Assembly (NCBI RefSeq): GCF_900112575.1
Contig: NZ_FOMH01000020.1
Coordinates: forward strand, 1 to 64,000
DNA: 64,000 nt
DNA from: Flavobacterium phragmitis
GTDB lineage: Bacteria; Bacteroidota; Bacteroidia; Flavobacteriales; Flavobacteriaceae
Direction of reading: 5' to 3'
Shown here: piece after piece, positions 8,338-17,788 of the stretch
Position numbering within the stretch: the first letter of the stretch is position 1
Layout of the letters: every line of letters begins with the position of its first letter
Position numbers and translations under genes: made by a program
Notes under the pieces: generated by a model
What the model was told of the DNA's origin: nothing
What the model saw: the letters and a program-made list of their open reading frames with translations, nothing else
Databases searched by the model: none

Positions 8338-9777
8338 TTATTGATTATCTACTCTGCCAGGTGCGTTATTAAGCTCACTTATTGGAATTGGCAGTTTGTA
8401 ACCTTTAATAGCTATTATATCATTAATCGGCGAACGAGGAATACGGCTTGAGTTTAATCTTTTATGAAAAAAGAACAGCTGTCCTTCACCTATAACATCC
8501 TTTCTAAACTCTTGTAATAAAACAGTATCAAATACAGCACGATCAATATTCATTGTGGTTAACCCTCTATGTATTCGTACTTCATTAATCATTGCTGAAG
8601 CCCTTGTAATATCTGTGTCTTTGAGAGCTTCTGCAGCAATAAAGTACATTTCAGATAATTTAAGAATTGGCATTTTATTTCTATAAGCAGTCGGCCAACT
8701 TGTACTTTCTAACTGTTCGTACTTTCTTAAAAAATAATTCCCTTCATTGTTTGCTCTGTACCAGTAGAGATATCTGTAATCGTCTGAGTTACTATCGTAA
8801 TATTCGGTTCTGGTTGCAGGAAACATATAAAAAACATTACTGCCACCTGTTGTGGTAAACGAGTTTTGATAAATAGTATTCATTCGCACTATATTTAAAG
8901 CAAACAAATGTTCCGTAGAAAATGTAAGGTCTGCATTATTTGCATCTACCAAGCTATTTTGAGTAATCCAAGGGAATTTTGCAGAATTTATTACCTCCAT
9001 AGCATTCGAGACTGCTTGAGTATGATCATGTTTGTAGAGATAAACTCTTGCCAAGAGTCCTTTGACCGCATAATAATTTAAATGCACCTGACGATTCATT
9101 AAATATCCATTATCATCTGCAATAGTAATTTGCCGGCCTGTTACTATAGGATCGTTTTTCAATAACTCTGCTGCTTGGTTCAAATCATTAATAACATTAG
9201 TAATTACGGCATCTACTGAAAGCTGCGGCGCAATTTCCTTACTCGCTTTTGTGAAATAGGGAATCGATAATTTGTTTGGGTTTTCCTCGTAGCTTGCCCC
9301 AAATACACGAAGAAGGTCAAAATGAATCCATGCTCTTAGCGCTAAAGCCTCTCCTTTTATAATGTCAAAATTATTATCTCTAAAGACTCCTTTTTTAGCA
9401 TCAATTTCTTCTAATAATTTATTATCATTAGCTATTGCATTATACATCTGATTCCAAATAGCATCAATTCTGTTTAAGGAAGTCGTGCTGTTTTTATAAT
9501 CATAGGTTTTATCAAAGTCATAAGAAATACTTTGAAAATCCCATTCAGCCCCTAAAACTCCCATTAATCCGAAAGTCATTTCTCTTCCGTATAAGGGTTC
9601 GTAGGCCAAAGTCGTGTAAACGCCTGCCAATGCCTCTTTGAAGCCACTTTCGGATGAAAATAAATTACTATCGCGAACTTGGGATTTGGGTTCAACATCG
9701 AGCCAATCTGTACAAGAACTCAAAACTAACGATAGAGTTAAGACTATTATTTGGGGAAATATTTTATATACTTTCAT
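8338..9777 (-). CDS. SusD/RagB family nutrient-binding outer-membrane lipoprotein
   Basis: 479 residues; lipobox SSC with Cys22, then TDWLDVEPKSQ, the standard SusD start. The N-terminal SusD-like region and the C-terminal helical repeats are both recognisable (ALRAWIHFDLLRVFGASYEE, KGLLARVYLYKHDHTQAV, PILKLSEMYFIAAEAL, INEVRIHRGL). In the family this protein is the lid over the SusC barrel and binds the substrate. It directly follows the susC-like gene (33-base gap). No glycoside hydrolase is encoded in the locus, so a glycan substrate is not supported; peptide or another ligand is possible. Confidence 0.95.
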   Translation of the reverse strand: MKVYKIFPQIIVLTLSLVLSSCTDWLDVEPKSQVRDSNLFSSESGFKEALAGVYTTLAYEPLYGREMTFGLMGVLGAEWDFQSISYDFDKTYDYKNSTTSLNRIDAIWNQMYNAIANDNKLLEEIDAKKGVFRDNNFDIIKGEALALRAWIHFDLLRVFGASYEENPNKLSIPYFTKASKEIAPQLSVDAVITNVINDLNQAAELLKNDPIVTGRQITIADDNGYLMNRQVHLNYYAVKGLLARVYLYKHDHTQAVSNAMEVINSAKFPWITQNSLVDANNADLTFSTEHLFALNIVRMNTIYQNSFTTTGGSNVFYMFPATRTEYYDSNSDDYRYLYWYRANNEGNYFLRKYEQLESTSWPTAYRNKMPILKLSEMYFIAAEALKDTDITRASAMINEVRIHRGLTTMNIDRAVFDTVLLQEFRKDVIGEGQLFFFHKRLNSSRIPRSPINDIIAIKGYKLPIPISELNNAPGRVDNQ

Positions 9778-9810
9778 GATTTAAAACTTTATACGTTAAT
9801 ATTGCATCAG

Positions 9811-12800
9811 TTAAAATGATGCTTGGACAGAAAAAGAAAACGTTCTTGCAAAAGGAAAATCTAATCCTCGTTCGGCTCTAATGGTTGACATTCTTGCTAA
9901 ATCGTTGCCAAATAGTGTAACTCTTAGTCTGCTTAACCTCGCTTTTTCTAAAAAGTTCTTATTTCTAAAATCATAAGAAATATTAACAGAATTCAACAGT
10001 AATTCATCAAGATCTTGGACAAAACGGGAGCTTGGGTTAGTTCGGGTTGGAGTACGTCCAATTGCTTTAAAGAAGACATTGTCTCCTGGATTTTTCCATG
10101 TATCAGTAAATACACGTTCATCCACATTATATTGAATATCCACATTCTCTACCCTATCCACTAACGTTTGATTATAATATTGAGCCCCTAGACGATATGA
10201 AAATGCGCAATTGATGCCAAAACCTTTGTATTGTGCATTAAACCCAAAACTTCCTCGAACTTTAGGGGTAGATTCTCCTACAGCCACCTGATCATTTGGA
10301 TCCCAGACATAAGTTAGCTCTCCATTCTTTTTTACAAAAATTTCGCTGCCTGTAGCAGGATCAATTCCCATGGAGCGAACCGCCCAAATAGCAGTAGTAG
10401 ATTTTCCTTCCTGATATCTTACAAAGGGTTTTGTAGATGTGCCTCTATCAGCTTCTAATTCATCATTAACCGAATTTAGCGCATCTGAAATTTTGACTAA
10501 TTTGTTTTTATTAGATCCAACGTTTAAAAACAAATTAACAAAACTATTGCTGGAAGGATTACTCCATACTTTATAGTTTAAGGTGGCATCGACACCATTA
10601 TTTCTTATTTCGCCTAAATTTTCTGAAATAGTGCTAAACCCAACTGATCCCGGCATGGACACCGGTGTAAGCAGATTATTAGTCAGACTTATGTAATAAT
10701 CAAATCGTAAAGATAATTTACTCCATAACCCTAAATCCAGACCAAAGTTATAATCTTGTGTCTGTTGCCACTTCAACTGATCGTTTGCCAGACCTATTAA
10801 TTTTGCTCCCACTACATTATCATAATAACTATCTGTAAAATAGTTATAAGTAGCCATGGCCTGATAGGGGTTAAAATTCTGGCTTCCTGTATATCCTGTC
10901 GATGTGCGCAATTTTAACTGCGTTATCCAATCTTGTTTGAAGAATTTTTCTTTGTGGATATTCCATCCTAAACCAACCGACCAGAAGCTTCCCCATCGGT
11001 TATCGGCGCCAAATATGCTGGATCCCTGCAAACGATAAGTAAGATCTGCTAAATAGCGGTCATCATATGAATAATTTAATGCAGAAAGCAATCCCGTTTC
11101 CCGAGTAAGAGCGTCAGAACCTGATGGTCGGCCATCTTGAGCATATTGTCTCGCAAAATTTATATAATCCACTCTGTCATTTAAAAAGCCTTGAGCATGT
11201 ACTCCATGGCTTTCGCTTCCCACTTCATATAAATTCCATCCGGCATTTAGGTAAAAAAGATGCTTATTGATTGTTTTAGAATAGTTTAAAGTAAGATCTG
11301 TTTTGATAGAATGGCTTTTGCCATCGGTTATCGTATAATCACCTCTTCTATAGAAATCTGCTTCTGAATATTCAGCATAACGGGTATGATTGGCAGGATA
11401 AAAATCTTCTCTGGTTTCATGAATCTGCGTATAGCCAAAACGACCAACAATTTTAAGTGCCTTGGAAATAGACCACTCTGCCTGAAAATTATTGGTAATA
11501 TCAATATAATCACTAAAATTTTTAGTTCCTAACGTGGCATTAAATAATGGATTATAATAGTTTACAGGAGTTCCTGATCCGGAATCAAACTGTCCTAATA
11601 ATTTTTTAATATTGCCATTATCATCATATGGTGTCCAATACGGATTTAATCTTGTGTATTCTGAAAATGAACCATAAGGAGAATCGTAGGCATGATTGCC
11701 AGTAACCGTCAGAATATTTCTAAAAATAAAATCACTGACACGATACGATAAAAATATATTGCCCGAAGTGGTTCTTCTCCCTGATTCCTTCATAACTCCT
11801 GGTATCGAGTTATACGTTAAATCTGCTCCGTAACTAAAATTATCATCACCTCCTTCTAAAGACAATGTGCTTTTATGACCTACAGCTGTTGTTAAGGGTT
11901 GAGAAAGCCAATAGGTATTGACTCCTCTTGCCACCTCAGCATAAGTTCGGTTATACTGCTCTTTGAGTAATTGTTCACTGTAATAAAAATTAGAACTATA
12001 CCTCCCAGCATTTAATTCTACCTGGAGTTTTTGTTCTGAATTGGTTAGATGATAACTGCTCAAATCTGGGGCGGTTACATTTAGATCTCCCGTGTAGCTT
12101 ACTCTCAGTTTCCCTTTTTGAGGTCTTTTAGTTTCCACTACAACAACTCCGTTTGCCGCTCTAGAACCATAAATAGCTTTTGCAGCGGCATCTTTAAGAA
12201 TCGTTACAGCAGCTACCCTGTTCATATCCAAATCGTAGATTTTCTGCAGAGTAGTCTCAAACCCATCCAAGATAAACAAAGGGGAATTGGGGTTATTTGC
12301 ATATTCGCCACTTAAACCTGGCAAGCTGTTAGCTCCCCTGATTTGTACGTCTGGTAAAATATTAGGATTCGAGCCCGCAGCTATATTATCAATCTGAACA
12401 AATGAGGGATCTAGCACTTTTAAACTTTGAATTAAATTCTGATTTCCTATAGTTCTCAATTCAGCCGCAGTAAATGTAGATGCCGCGCCGGTAAAACTTT
12501 CTTTATTTCTGGTATAAATCCCTGTAGACACAATTTTTACAGCTTGAAGCTCCGTAACATCTTCTTCTAAAACTACTTTAATCTGCCTACTATTACTAAT
12601 TGGAACTTCTTTAGTTTTATAACCTATATATGAAAATTGGAGAACATCATTTTCAGCAACTTGTATAGTAAATTGGCCATTCAAATCTGTAACTTCAGTA
12701 GACTTTGTCTTTTTTGAAGTTACACTTACTCCCGGTATAGCCAAACCCTTAGCATCTGTTACAACACCAGATATTTGAATTTCAATTTGCTGATTAGAAT

Positions 12801-13185
12801 TACGGGGAATTGTTGCAACAATAGGTTTGATTACAATAGTGTTATTTCCAGCTAATAAAAACTCAAGCTTATTAGCAGTAACACACTTTTCAAGTAAATC
12901 TGAAATTTTAACTGTTCCCTTTTTTAAATTTACCTTGGGTGCGTTTGAAAACAAATCTTGAGAATAGATAAAATTGTAATTGGTCTGCTGGATAATTAAG
13001 TCAAAAATTTCATTAACACTAATTGTCACGTCTTTCTTTATCACAATTTTTTCATTCTGAGAAAAAGCTATTGTTGGCGACATACTAAAAGCAGTGAGGC
13101 AGCTAAATAACAATATGGTTCGAATCATAAAAATAAAATATCGATCCCGATAAGAGGGACGAAAAATGGTTTGGTTAATTTTCAT
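9811..13185 (-). CDS. SusC/RagA family TonB-dependent outer-membrane transporter with STN signalling domain
   Basis: 1124 residues from the chosen start ATG at 13185 (MKINQTIF...); the frame is open to 13236 but the extra 17 residues look like leader DNA. Domains in order: signal region with hydrophobic segment (IRTILLFSCLTAF), an STN domain (about 40-115, IVIKKDVTISVNEIFDLII...), a carboxypeptidase-D-like domain (about 135-215), a TonB plug (PDVQIRGANSLPG, FILDGFETT, TILKDAAAKAIYGSRAANG) and a 22-strand type barrel ending in SFSVQASF. The STN domain is the part that contacts a FecR-type anti-sigma factor, and such a gene lies just upstream, so substrate transport is probably coupled to transcription of this operon. 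Confidence 0.95.
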   Translation of the reverse strand: MKINQTIFRPSYRDRYFIFMIRTILLFSCLTAFSMSPTIAFSQNEKIVIKKDVTISVNEIFDLIIQQTNYNFIYSQDLFSNAPKVNLKKGTVKISDLLEKCVTANKLEFLLAGNNTIVIKPIVATIPRNSNQQIEIQISGVVTDAKGLAIPGVSVTSKKTKSTEVTDLNGQFTIQVAENDVLQFSYIGYKTKEVPISNSRQIKVVLEEDVTELQAVKIVSTGIYTRNKESFTGAASTFTAAELRTIGNQNLIQSLKVLDPSFVQIDNIAAGSNPNILPDVQIRGANSLPGLSGEYANNPNSPLFILDGFETTLQKIYDLDMNRVAAVTILKDAAAKAIYGSRAANGVVVVETKRPQKGKLRVSYTGDLNVTAPDLSSYHLTNSEQKLQVELNAGRYSSNFYYSEQLLKEQYNRTYAEVARGVNTYWLSQPLTTAVGHKSTLSLEGGDDNFSYGADLTYNSIPGVMKESGRRTTSGNIFLSYRVSDFIFRNILTVTGNHAYDSPYGSFSEYTRLNPYWTPYDDNGNIKKLLGQFDSGSGTPVNYYNPLFNATLGTKNFSDYIDITNNFQAEWSISKALKIVGRFGYTQIHETREDFYPANHTRYAEYSEADFYRRGDYTITDGKSHSIKTDLTLNYSKTINKHLFYLNAGWNLYEVGSESHGVHAQGFLNDRVDYINFARQYAQDGRPSGSDALTRETGLLSALNYSYDDRYLADLTYRLQGSSIFGADNRWGSFWSVGLGWNIHKEKFFKQDWITQLKLRTSTGYTGSQNFNPYQAMATYNYFTDSYYDNVVGAKLIGLANDQLKWQQTQDYNFGLDLGLWSKLSLRFDYYISLTNNLLTPVSMPGSVGFSTISENLGEIRNNGVDATLNYKVWSNPSSNSFVNLFLNVGSNKNKLVKISDALNSVNDELEADRGTSTKPFVRYQEGKSTTAIWAVRSMGIDPATGSEIFVKKNGELTYVWDPNDQVAVGESTPKVRGSFGFNAQYKGFGINCAFSYRLGAQYYNQTLVDRVENVDIQYNVDERVFTDTWKNPGDNVFFKAIGRTPTRTNPSSRFVQDLDELLLNSVNISYDFRNKNFLEKARLSRLRVTLFGNDLARMSTIRAERGLDFPFARTFSFSVQASF

Positions 13186-13291
13186 AAATTTGTGTTGGTG
13201 ATTGGTTATTAAAAATAATTGGTCATTGGGAATCAAAAAGGGGGATTGTTATACACCGGCCAAAGTTTATATGCTTTCCCTCTTTTTATCT

Positions 13292-14437
13292 TTATTTAAA
13301 AATTACAGTCTTTTCTTTTATTTCATAGGATTTAATTTGGTTAGTAGTTTTAATTAATTCTAGTATTACTTCAAGGTTTTGATTTTTGCTGAATTGTCCT
13401 TTAAATTTTTCATTTTTAATTGTTTCCTCTTTTATAATGAATTCCACATCATACCATCGGGATAAAACTTTTACAATATCCTTTAATGTCAAATTATCAA
13501 AAACAAATTGACCATTCAACCAAGCTAATTCCCTGTCTAGATTGGCAGGAGTTATTCTTAAGGAAGAAGTGGCAGAATGTATAACAGATTGCTCTCCGGG
13601 ACTTAATTCTTCTTTTTTAGTACCATAATCAATAACAACCTTCCCTTCTTTTAAGGTGGTTATTAAATTTTCTTCATCTTTATAGGCTTTGATATTGAAT
13701 TGGGTACCAAGTACTTCAACATTTTGTCCTTTGGTTTTTACGTTGAAACGCGACCCTTTATGAACTGTACTTGGAGATACTTCAAAATAAGCCTCACCAT
13801 ATACCAGTTCTACAAAACGAGGCTTGCCGTCGATAAAATGATTTGGAAATTTCAGCTGGGTTTCAGAGTTAAGCCTGACCCTTGTTCCATCAGCCAACAA
13901 TAAAGAGAACTGTCCTGCACGCGGAATGGTTAGATAATTATACTCTATAGATGCATTATTATCTGAGTAGGTTACTGATTTATCATTTGCAGCTACTCCA
14001 TTACCCTTATAAGTATTTCCGTTTCCTAAAACTATAGTCTGTCCATTTCCTAAAACTAAGGTCGCTTTATCTGTACCTGGTGCAATAGATGGTTTACCAG
14101 TTGCAACAGTAGTTTCAATCTTGCCTGCAGAATTGTACTGGGCAAAATAGAATACAGTCCCCAAGACAATCACTGCGACTGCGGCATACCTCCATATAGG
14201 CGGTTTAGCTACGCCAATGGCTTTTTGTACATTTTTCCAAGCCCTTTTTTTATTTATTTGTTGCGCTAATAACTGTCGCTGTCTTCTTTTTTCAGGACTG
14301 TTTATGTTTTCAAAAATGTAATCTTTATACTTTTGCTCAAAAAGATCTGTCTCTTTTAATTCTTTTGGATCTTCTTCTTTGACCAGCGATAGAGCAATCT
14401 GTCTTGAAAGTTTATAAAGTTTGTTTAGAGTCGTCAT
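13292..14437 (-). CDS. FecR-family anti-sigma factor
   Basis: 381 residues. The cytoplasmic N-terminus (about 1-85) would bind the sigma factor. One membrane helix lies about residues 87-106 (RYAAVAVIVLGTVFYFAQY). It is followed by a periplasmic FecR domain (about 175-285, ...FSLLLADGTRVRLNSETQLKFP, GEAYFEVSP, VLGTQFNIKAY) and a C-terminal DUF4974-like domain (LKDIVKVLSRWYDVEF). It is expected to hold the ECF sigma factor and to receive the STN signal from the SusC-like transporter. The gene lies between the sigma and transporter genes, the usual order. Confidence 0.95.
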   Translation of the reverse strand: MTTLNKLYKLSRQIALSLVKEEDPKELKETDLFEQKYKDYIFENINSPEKRRQRQLLAQQINKKRAWKNVQKAIGVAKPPIWRYAAVAVIVLGTVFYFAQYNSAGKIETTVATGKPSIAPGTDKATLVLGNGQTIVLGNGNTYKGNGVAANDKSVTYSDNNASIEYNYLTIPRAGQFSLLLADGTRVRLNSETQLKFPNHFIDGKPRFVELVYGEAYFEVSPSTVHKGSRFNVKTKGQNVEVLGTQFNIKAYKDEENLITTLKEGKVVIDYGTKKEELSPGEQSVIHSATSSLRITPANLDRELAWLNGQFVFDNLTLKDIVKVLSRWYDVEFIIKEETIKNEKFKGQFSKNQNLEVILELIKTTNQIKSYEIKEKTVIFK

Positions 14438-14572
14438 TTTAGTTTTGATTTTATACTAAGACGACTAAAAAGATAAAGTGGGTATAGAAAAAAAAAAATA
14501 TTTTTTTTAATGTTTTTCAAAAAACACCTAAAAATATACAACAAAACAAAGAATTTACTGTATAATATTTAG

Positions 14573-15115
14573 CTATTGTTTTAATTCGGCTATAAAAGCA
14601 AATAAAAGAAAATAATCTTTTAATAAAGGACGTAAACGTTTATAAGCTATCTTTTTTTGAAGTTTAATGGTATTTATGGAAATTTTGAGTTCCTCAGCAA
14701 TTTCTGGATTACTCATCCCTTTCATGCTCAATCTTATAATTTCAGCACATTTTTCAGGTAGCGCTGTTATGGCTTTTTCTAATAGATGATTTGTATCGGA
14801 GATAAGCACTTCACTATAAAAAAACTGATCTGTCTCCCATTTAGAGATGTCTTCTCCATCTAAAGAATAGGTTGTCCTCACATAAGCACTTTTTAAATAA
14901 TCTAGAGACTGATTTTTAACTGCTGTATACAGATACGATTTAATAGCCTTGTCATTCTTAAAGGCAGTTTTTTCTTCCCATATCTTGATAAAAACATCTT
15001 GGACTAAATCCTGCGAGGTTTCAAGATTTTCAACATACTTATTGGCAAAGAGGCATAAACTGGTATACAAACTGTCAAATGTATACTTATATTCTTTCAA
15101 TGTTAATGTTTTCAT
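14573..15115 (-). CDS. ECF sigma factor, FecI-like (Bacteroidetes type)
   Basis: 180 residues. Region 2 (about 10-75) carries DLVQDVFIKIWEEK and YLYTAVKNQSLDYLK; region 4 (about 115-170) has LPEKCAEIIRLSMKGMSNPEIAEELKIS followed by IAYKRLRPLL. It is the most upstream gene of the minus-strand Sus-like locus and pairs with the FecR gene downstream. It should direct RNA polymerase to the transporter operon when substrate is sensed. The 135-base gap before the FecR gene holds A-rich and T-rich runs only. Confidence 0.93.
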   Translation of the reverse strand: MKTLTLKEYKYTFDSLYTSLCLFANKYVENLETSQDLVQDVFIKIWEEKTAFKNDKAIKSYLYTAVKNQSLDYLKSAYVRTTYSLDGEDISKWETDQFFYSEVLISDTNHLLEKAITALPEKCAEIIRLSMKGMSNPEIAEELKISINTIKLQKKIAYKRLRPLLKDYFLLFAFIAELKQ

Positions 15116-15629
15116 TTCTGCAGCTGGAAAATATTAGAAATTCAAAATAGTTAAAATGCAAAATGTAAGATTATACTTCCTGTTCGCGAATGAAGATAAA
15201 CATTTAAAAAATTAATTAAAAATTTAAAACTTAAAATACAAAAATATACAAATTACATAAAGTTAGTAGAGTTAAATACATTACTTTTTAATATTTTTTT
15301 TTATCTAAGTAAAGCAAACATTATATAAAAACGCAAAAACCTGAAAATAAATTAAATAAAAATCACCATTACATCTTACCTCCAATCTTTATGTTTCAGA
15401 AATTTCTGAATCTGAAAATGAAACAGCCTCAGTTTTTACCACAGAAAGTTAAATTGCCTTTGCGCAACAGAAGGGAACCTGTTTGTTTAAGGACTATTTG
15501 TCATAAAGACTTAATAAGATCTTATAAAATATTGACAAACGATTTGAATTAATAATTTACTAGAGTCATTTTATTTAACACTGTTTCTATCGCCCCTTTA
15601 TAATCCATTGTTATCCCTCACATATTTAT
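15116..15629. other. Intergenic region between two oppositely placed minus-strand units
   Basis: About 510 bases upstream of the sigma gene, very AT-rich. It should hold that gene's promoter; two near matches to the -7 box are seen on the minus strand (TACATTTTG, CTATTTTG) but neither is exact. No reading frame or RNA gene is visible. Confidence 0.4.
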
Positions 15630-15659
15630 AAAAAGCAGGTGTTCATTTCTTGAACACCT
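15630..15659 (-). terminator. Intrinsic terminator of the DUF4833 gene
   Basis: AGGTGTTCA (15637-15645) and TGAACACCT (15651-15659) form a perfect 9-bp stem with a 5-base loop. Read on the minus strand the stem is followed by GCTTTTTAT. It lies about 70 bases after the frameshift-corrected stop of the DUF4833 gene at 15727, which supports that stop as the original gene end. Confidence 0.75.
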
Positions 15660-15726
15660 ATTCTCTAATTCACTTTCTTTATTTAACGATCCAAAGATGA
15701 AAAATGCATAGAACATTTTGCTTGTA

Positions 15727-16309
15727 TTATTGCTTTAGATTAAATCTTTCAGTAATTGTTTTATGCGAAAAAGCATCAATTCCAGTGACTTCTGCATACT
15801 TCACATTTGGCAACCAGAAAGAGCCTCCCTCAATACGTACAAATATTTTTTCTAACTGTATTTTTTTTTTCATTGACATTTACAAAAACATGATATTTTT
15901 GATCTGAGCCTAGTTTTTTCAACGTTAAGGACAGCTTTTTATACGATACAAATTGAAGTTCAAATTCCTCATCGTTCAAGGCTTTACTTTCTAATCCGTA
16001 TGCAAATTTGCGCTGCATGTAATTAAACTCTTTTCTTTCTCCTTTTTCGGCATATCGAATCCAATACCCTTTTATAGGATTGTTTTTATCTATTTTTCCA
16101 TTTTCCTGATAGTTCACAGCATAAATAGCGGTGTTTATATTTGGGTCACGCTGAATGTAAAACAGCATATTATCTATATTCTTAGGAGTTGGAAAATGCA
16201 ATGACGATGGATTTTGTGATTGTGCCGATACATTTTCTGAAATTATATTTACTAAAATTACTATAACAATTAGTGATTTTTTAAAATTTTTAAATGATAA
16301 TTTATTCAT
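15727..16309 (-). pseudogene. DUF4833 family secreted protein with a frameshift in a run of ten A
   Basis: The intact frame (15830-16309) gives 159 residues: a signal peptide (ends NVSAQ), then FPTPKNIDNMLFYIQRDPNINTA and GYWIRYAEKGERKEF, a DUF4833 pattern. It stops at TGA right after a run of ten A (plus-strand T, 15861-15870) with the out-of-place tail NTVRKNICTY. If the run had nine A the frame would go on with EKKIQLEKIFVRIEGGSFW and end at 15727, giving the usual DUF4833 C-terminus. So either one base was gained here (mutation, phase variation or sequencing error) or slippage on the run makes both forms. Function of the family is not known. Confidence 0.8.
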
Positions 16310-16514
16310 ATGGATTTTTTTTATGTAGCCCTTGGGCTATAATTATTTTAACACAGTTCGACACCACTCAATTCAGGCTAGAAACACAGATTTAGGAATC
16401 GCAAGAAAGAGGGGGCACTTGTTTAAACAAACATAGTTACTATGCGTCAGAAGCTAATTTCATTTTGTTTCTTCTTTAGCATAAAAAAATTACACACAAC
16501 GAACTTATTTATTT
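16310..16514. other. Short spacer with a small palindrome
   Basis: About 200 bases between DUF4833 and GtrA genes. It contains TAGCCC-TT-GGGCTA near 16336 and the palindrome TTGTTTAAACAA near 16420. No gene is seen. Confidence 0.4.
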
Positions 16515-16946
16515 CTAATTTGATTCGACTACATTTTGTTTTTCTTTCACCCTGAAAACCCAATATTTGATCAGCGGATAATTAAATCCATAAGAAACAA
16601 AACTATCCGTGATTAATCTTCCGATTCTGTAATCGATTTGAAATACTTTCTGAAAAACGAGTGTACCAAATGATTTTAAGGAAATGCTTCCCAGTACAAC
16701 CAGCCCAAATTTAAAAAGCTGACTATTGATACGGTTATTATAACCAGATTGATTTTTGAATACCCAAAACCTATTGATGCTAAAATTGATTATGGCGCCA
16801 ACGGTTCCAGATATTAGAATAGAAAAAGTAAAATGCAGTTTAAATACTTCTGTTAATAAAATCATTAAGACATAATCCGTAATGCCGCCTAAAAATGCCG
16901 CAACTTGCGCTTGCAGAAAAGTTAAAATGGACTTTTTCCTGAACAT
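16515..16946 (-). CDS. GtrA-family membrane protein
   Basis: 143 residues with four hydrophobic helices (about 10-30, 35-58, 75-95, 105-125), the size and layout of GtrA proteins, including FLGGITDYVLMILL and FSINRFWVFKNQ, both typical. GtrA-like proteins are thought to flip polyprenyl-linked sugars or related lipids across the membrane. The start is 1 base after the stop of the CDP-alcohol phosphotransferase gene, so the two are almost certainly co-translated. The C-terminus is short and charged. The actual substrate is unknown. Confidence 0.88.
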   Translation of the reverse strand: MFRKKSILTFLQAQVAAFLGGITDYVLMILLTEVFKLHFTFSILISGTVGAIINFSINRFWVFKNQSGYNNRINSQLFKFGLVVLGSISLKSFGTLVFQKVFQIDYRIGRLITDSFVSYGFNYPLIKYWVFRVKEKQNVVESN

Positions 16947-16947
16947 T

Positions 16948-17634
16948 TCAGTCTTGATTTTTATCTTTTAAATCGCCTAGTTTTAAAAGTTTAAAACTAT
17001 CTATGGTATTAATTAAAAATAACACAATCGTGATTAAGCCAGCCAAATAGGTTATTGAACCCTGAAATAAAACTTCTAGAACTAATATTAAAGCAATAAT
17101 AATTCGAAGCTCTGTTGGACCAACAAAGCCAGAATCTATACTGTATTCATCTGCAATTTTATAGCGTAGCTGACTGATTATGATAGACCAGCCATACAAT
17201 GAAACAAAAACAAAGGCTATTATTTCTGTGCCATTTTCAGCATAAACGTAATAGCCAAAGCCTATAAGTACAATACCAATCCAATCGGCAATAATATCGA
17301 GGGCAAAACCATACCAACGGCGAGGTATATTTCTATAATAAGCCAGTCTTCCATCAAGAGAATCACCCAGCCAATTTATAACCAAACCGATAATACCCAG
17401 AAGCAAATACCAATTTGAGAAATAAGAACCTAAAACAAAAGCTAGAAAAACCAATCCAGAACCCAGTGTACCAATTAAAGTGAGTGAGTTTGGCGAAATA
17501 AATTTAGGAACTTTGGGTAGCAAAAATACAATCGTTAACTGTTCTGCACTTTTCAAAATATTAGTTCGCTTACGGTCAGAAAATGTTCTTTGTGCAATTG
17601 TACTATAATCCTCAGCCTGTTTTTCTTTTCCCAT
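16948..17634 (-). CDS. CDP-alcohol phosphatidyltransferase family protein, variant active site
   Basis: 228 residues with about six membrane helices. The family motif D-x2-DG-x2-AR-x8/9-G-x3-D-x3-D is present at residues 91-117 as Asp91, Asp94-Gly95, Ala98-Tyr99, Gly109, Asp113, Asp117. All four metal-binding Asp are kept, but the Arg of AR is Tyr99. Family enzymes join a CDP-activated lipid or alcohol to an acceptor alcohol in the membrane. It lies 154 bases downstream of the PhyH gene and 1 base upstream of GtrA. The Arg-to-Tyr change may alter the substrate; this is inference. Confidence 0.88.
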   Translation of the reverse strand: MGKEKQAEDYSTIAQRTFSDRKRTNILKSAEQLTIVFLLPKVPKFISPNSLTLIGTLGSGLVFLAFVLGSYFSNWYLLLGIIGLVINWLGDSLDGRLAYYRNIPRRWYGFALDIIADWIGIVLIGFGYYVYAENGTEIIAFVFVSLYGWSIIISQLRYKIADEYSIDSGFVGPTELRIIIALILVLEVLFQGSITYLAGLITIVLFLINTIDSFKLLKLGDLKDKNQD

Positions 17635-17788
17635 TAGTACCTCAATATTTGCAAGCCAGATAAAATAGTCAACTCTAGTTTCGCAGTTTTTAATTTTATT
17701 TTTCTTTGCGTATTTTTAAAAAAATCTATGGTACTTTTTAGTTTACCTGATCTAACCAGATAACTAAATGCGATAACAATCAGCATAA

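Noticed and set aside
13186..13236. Upstream start of the SusC-like gene
   Set aside because: The 17 extra residues are polar and unlike a signal region; the ATG at 13185 gives a normal N-terminus.
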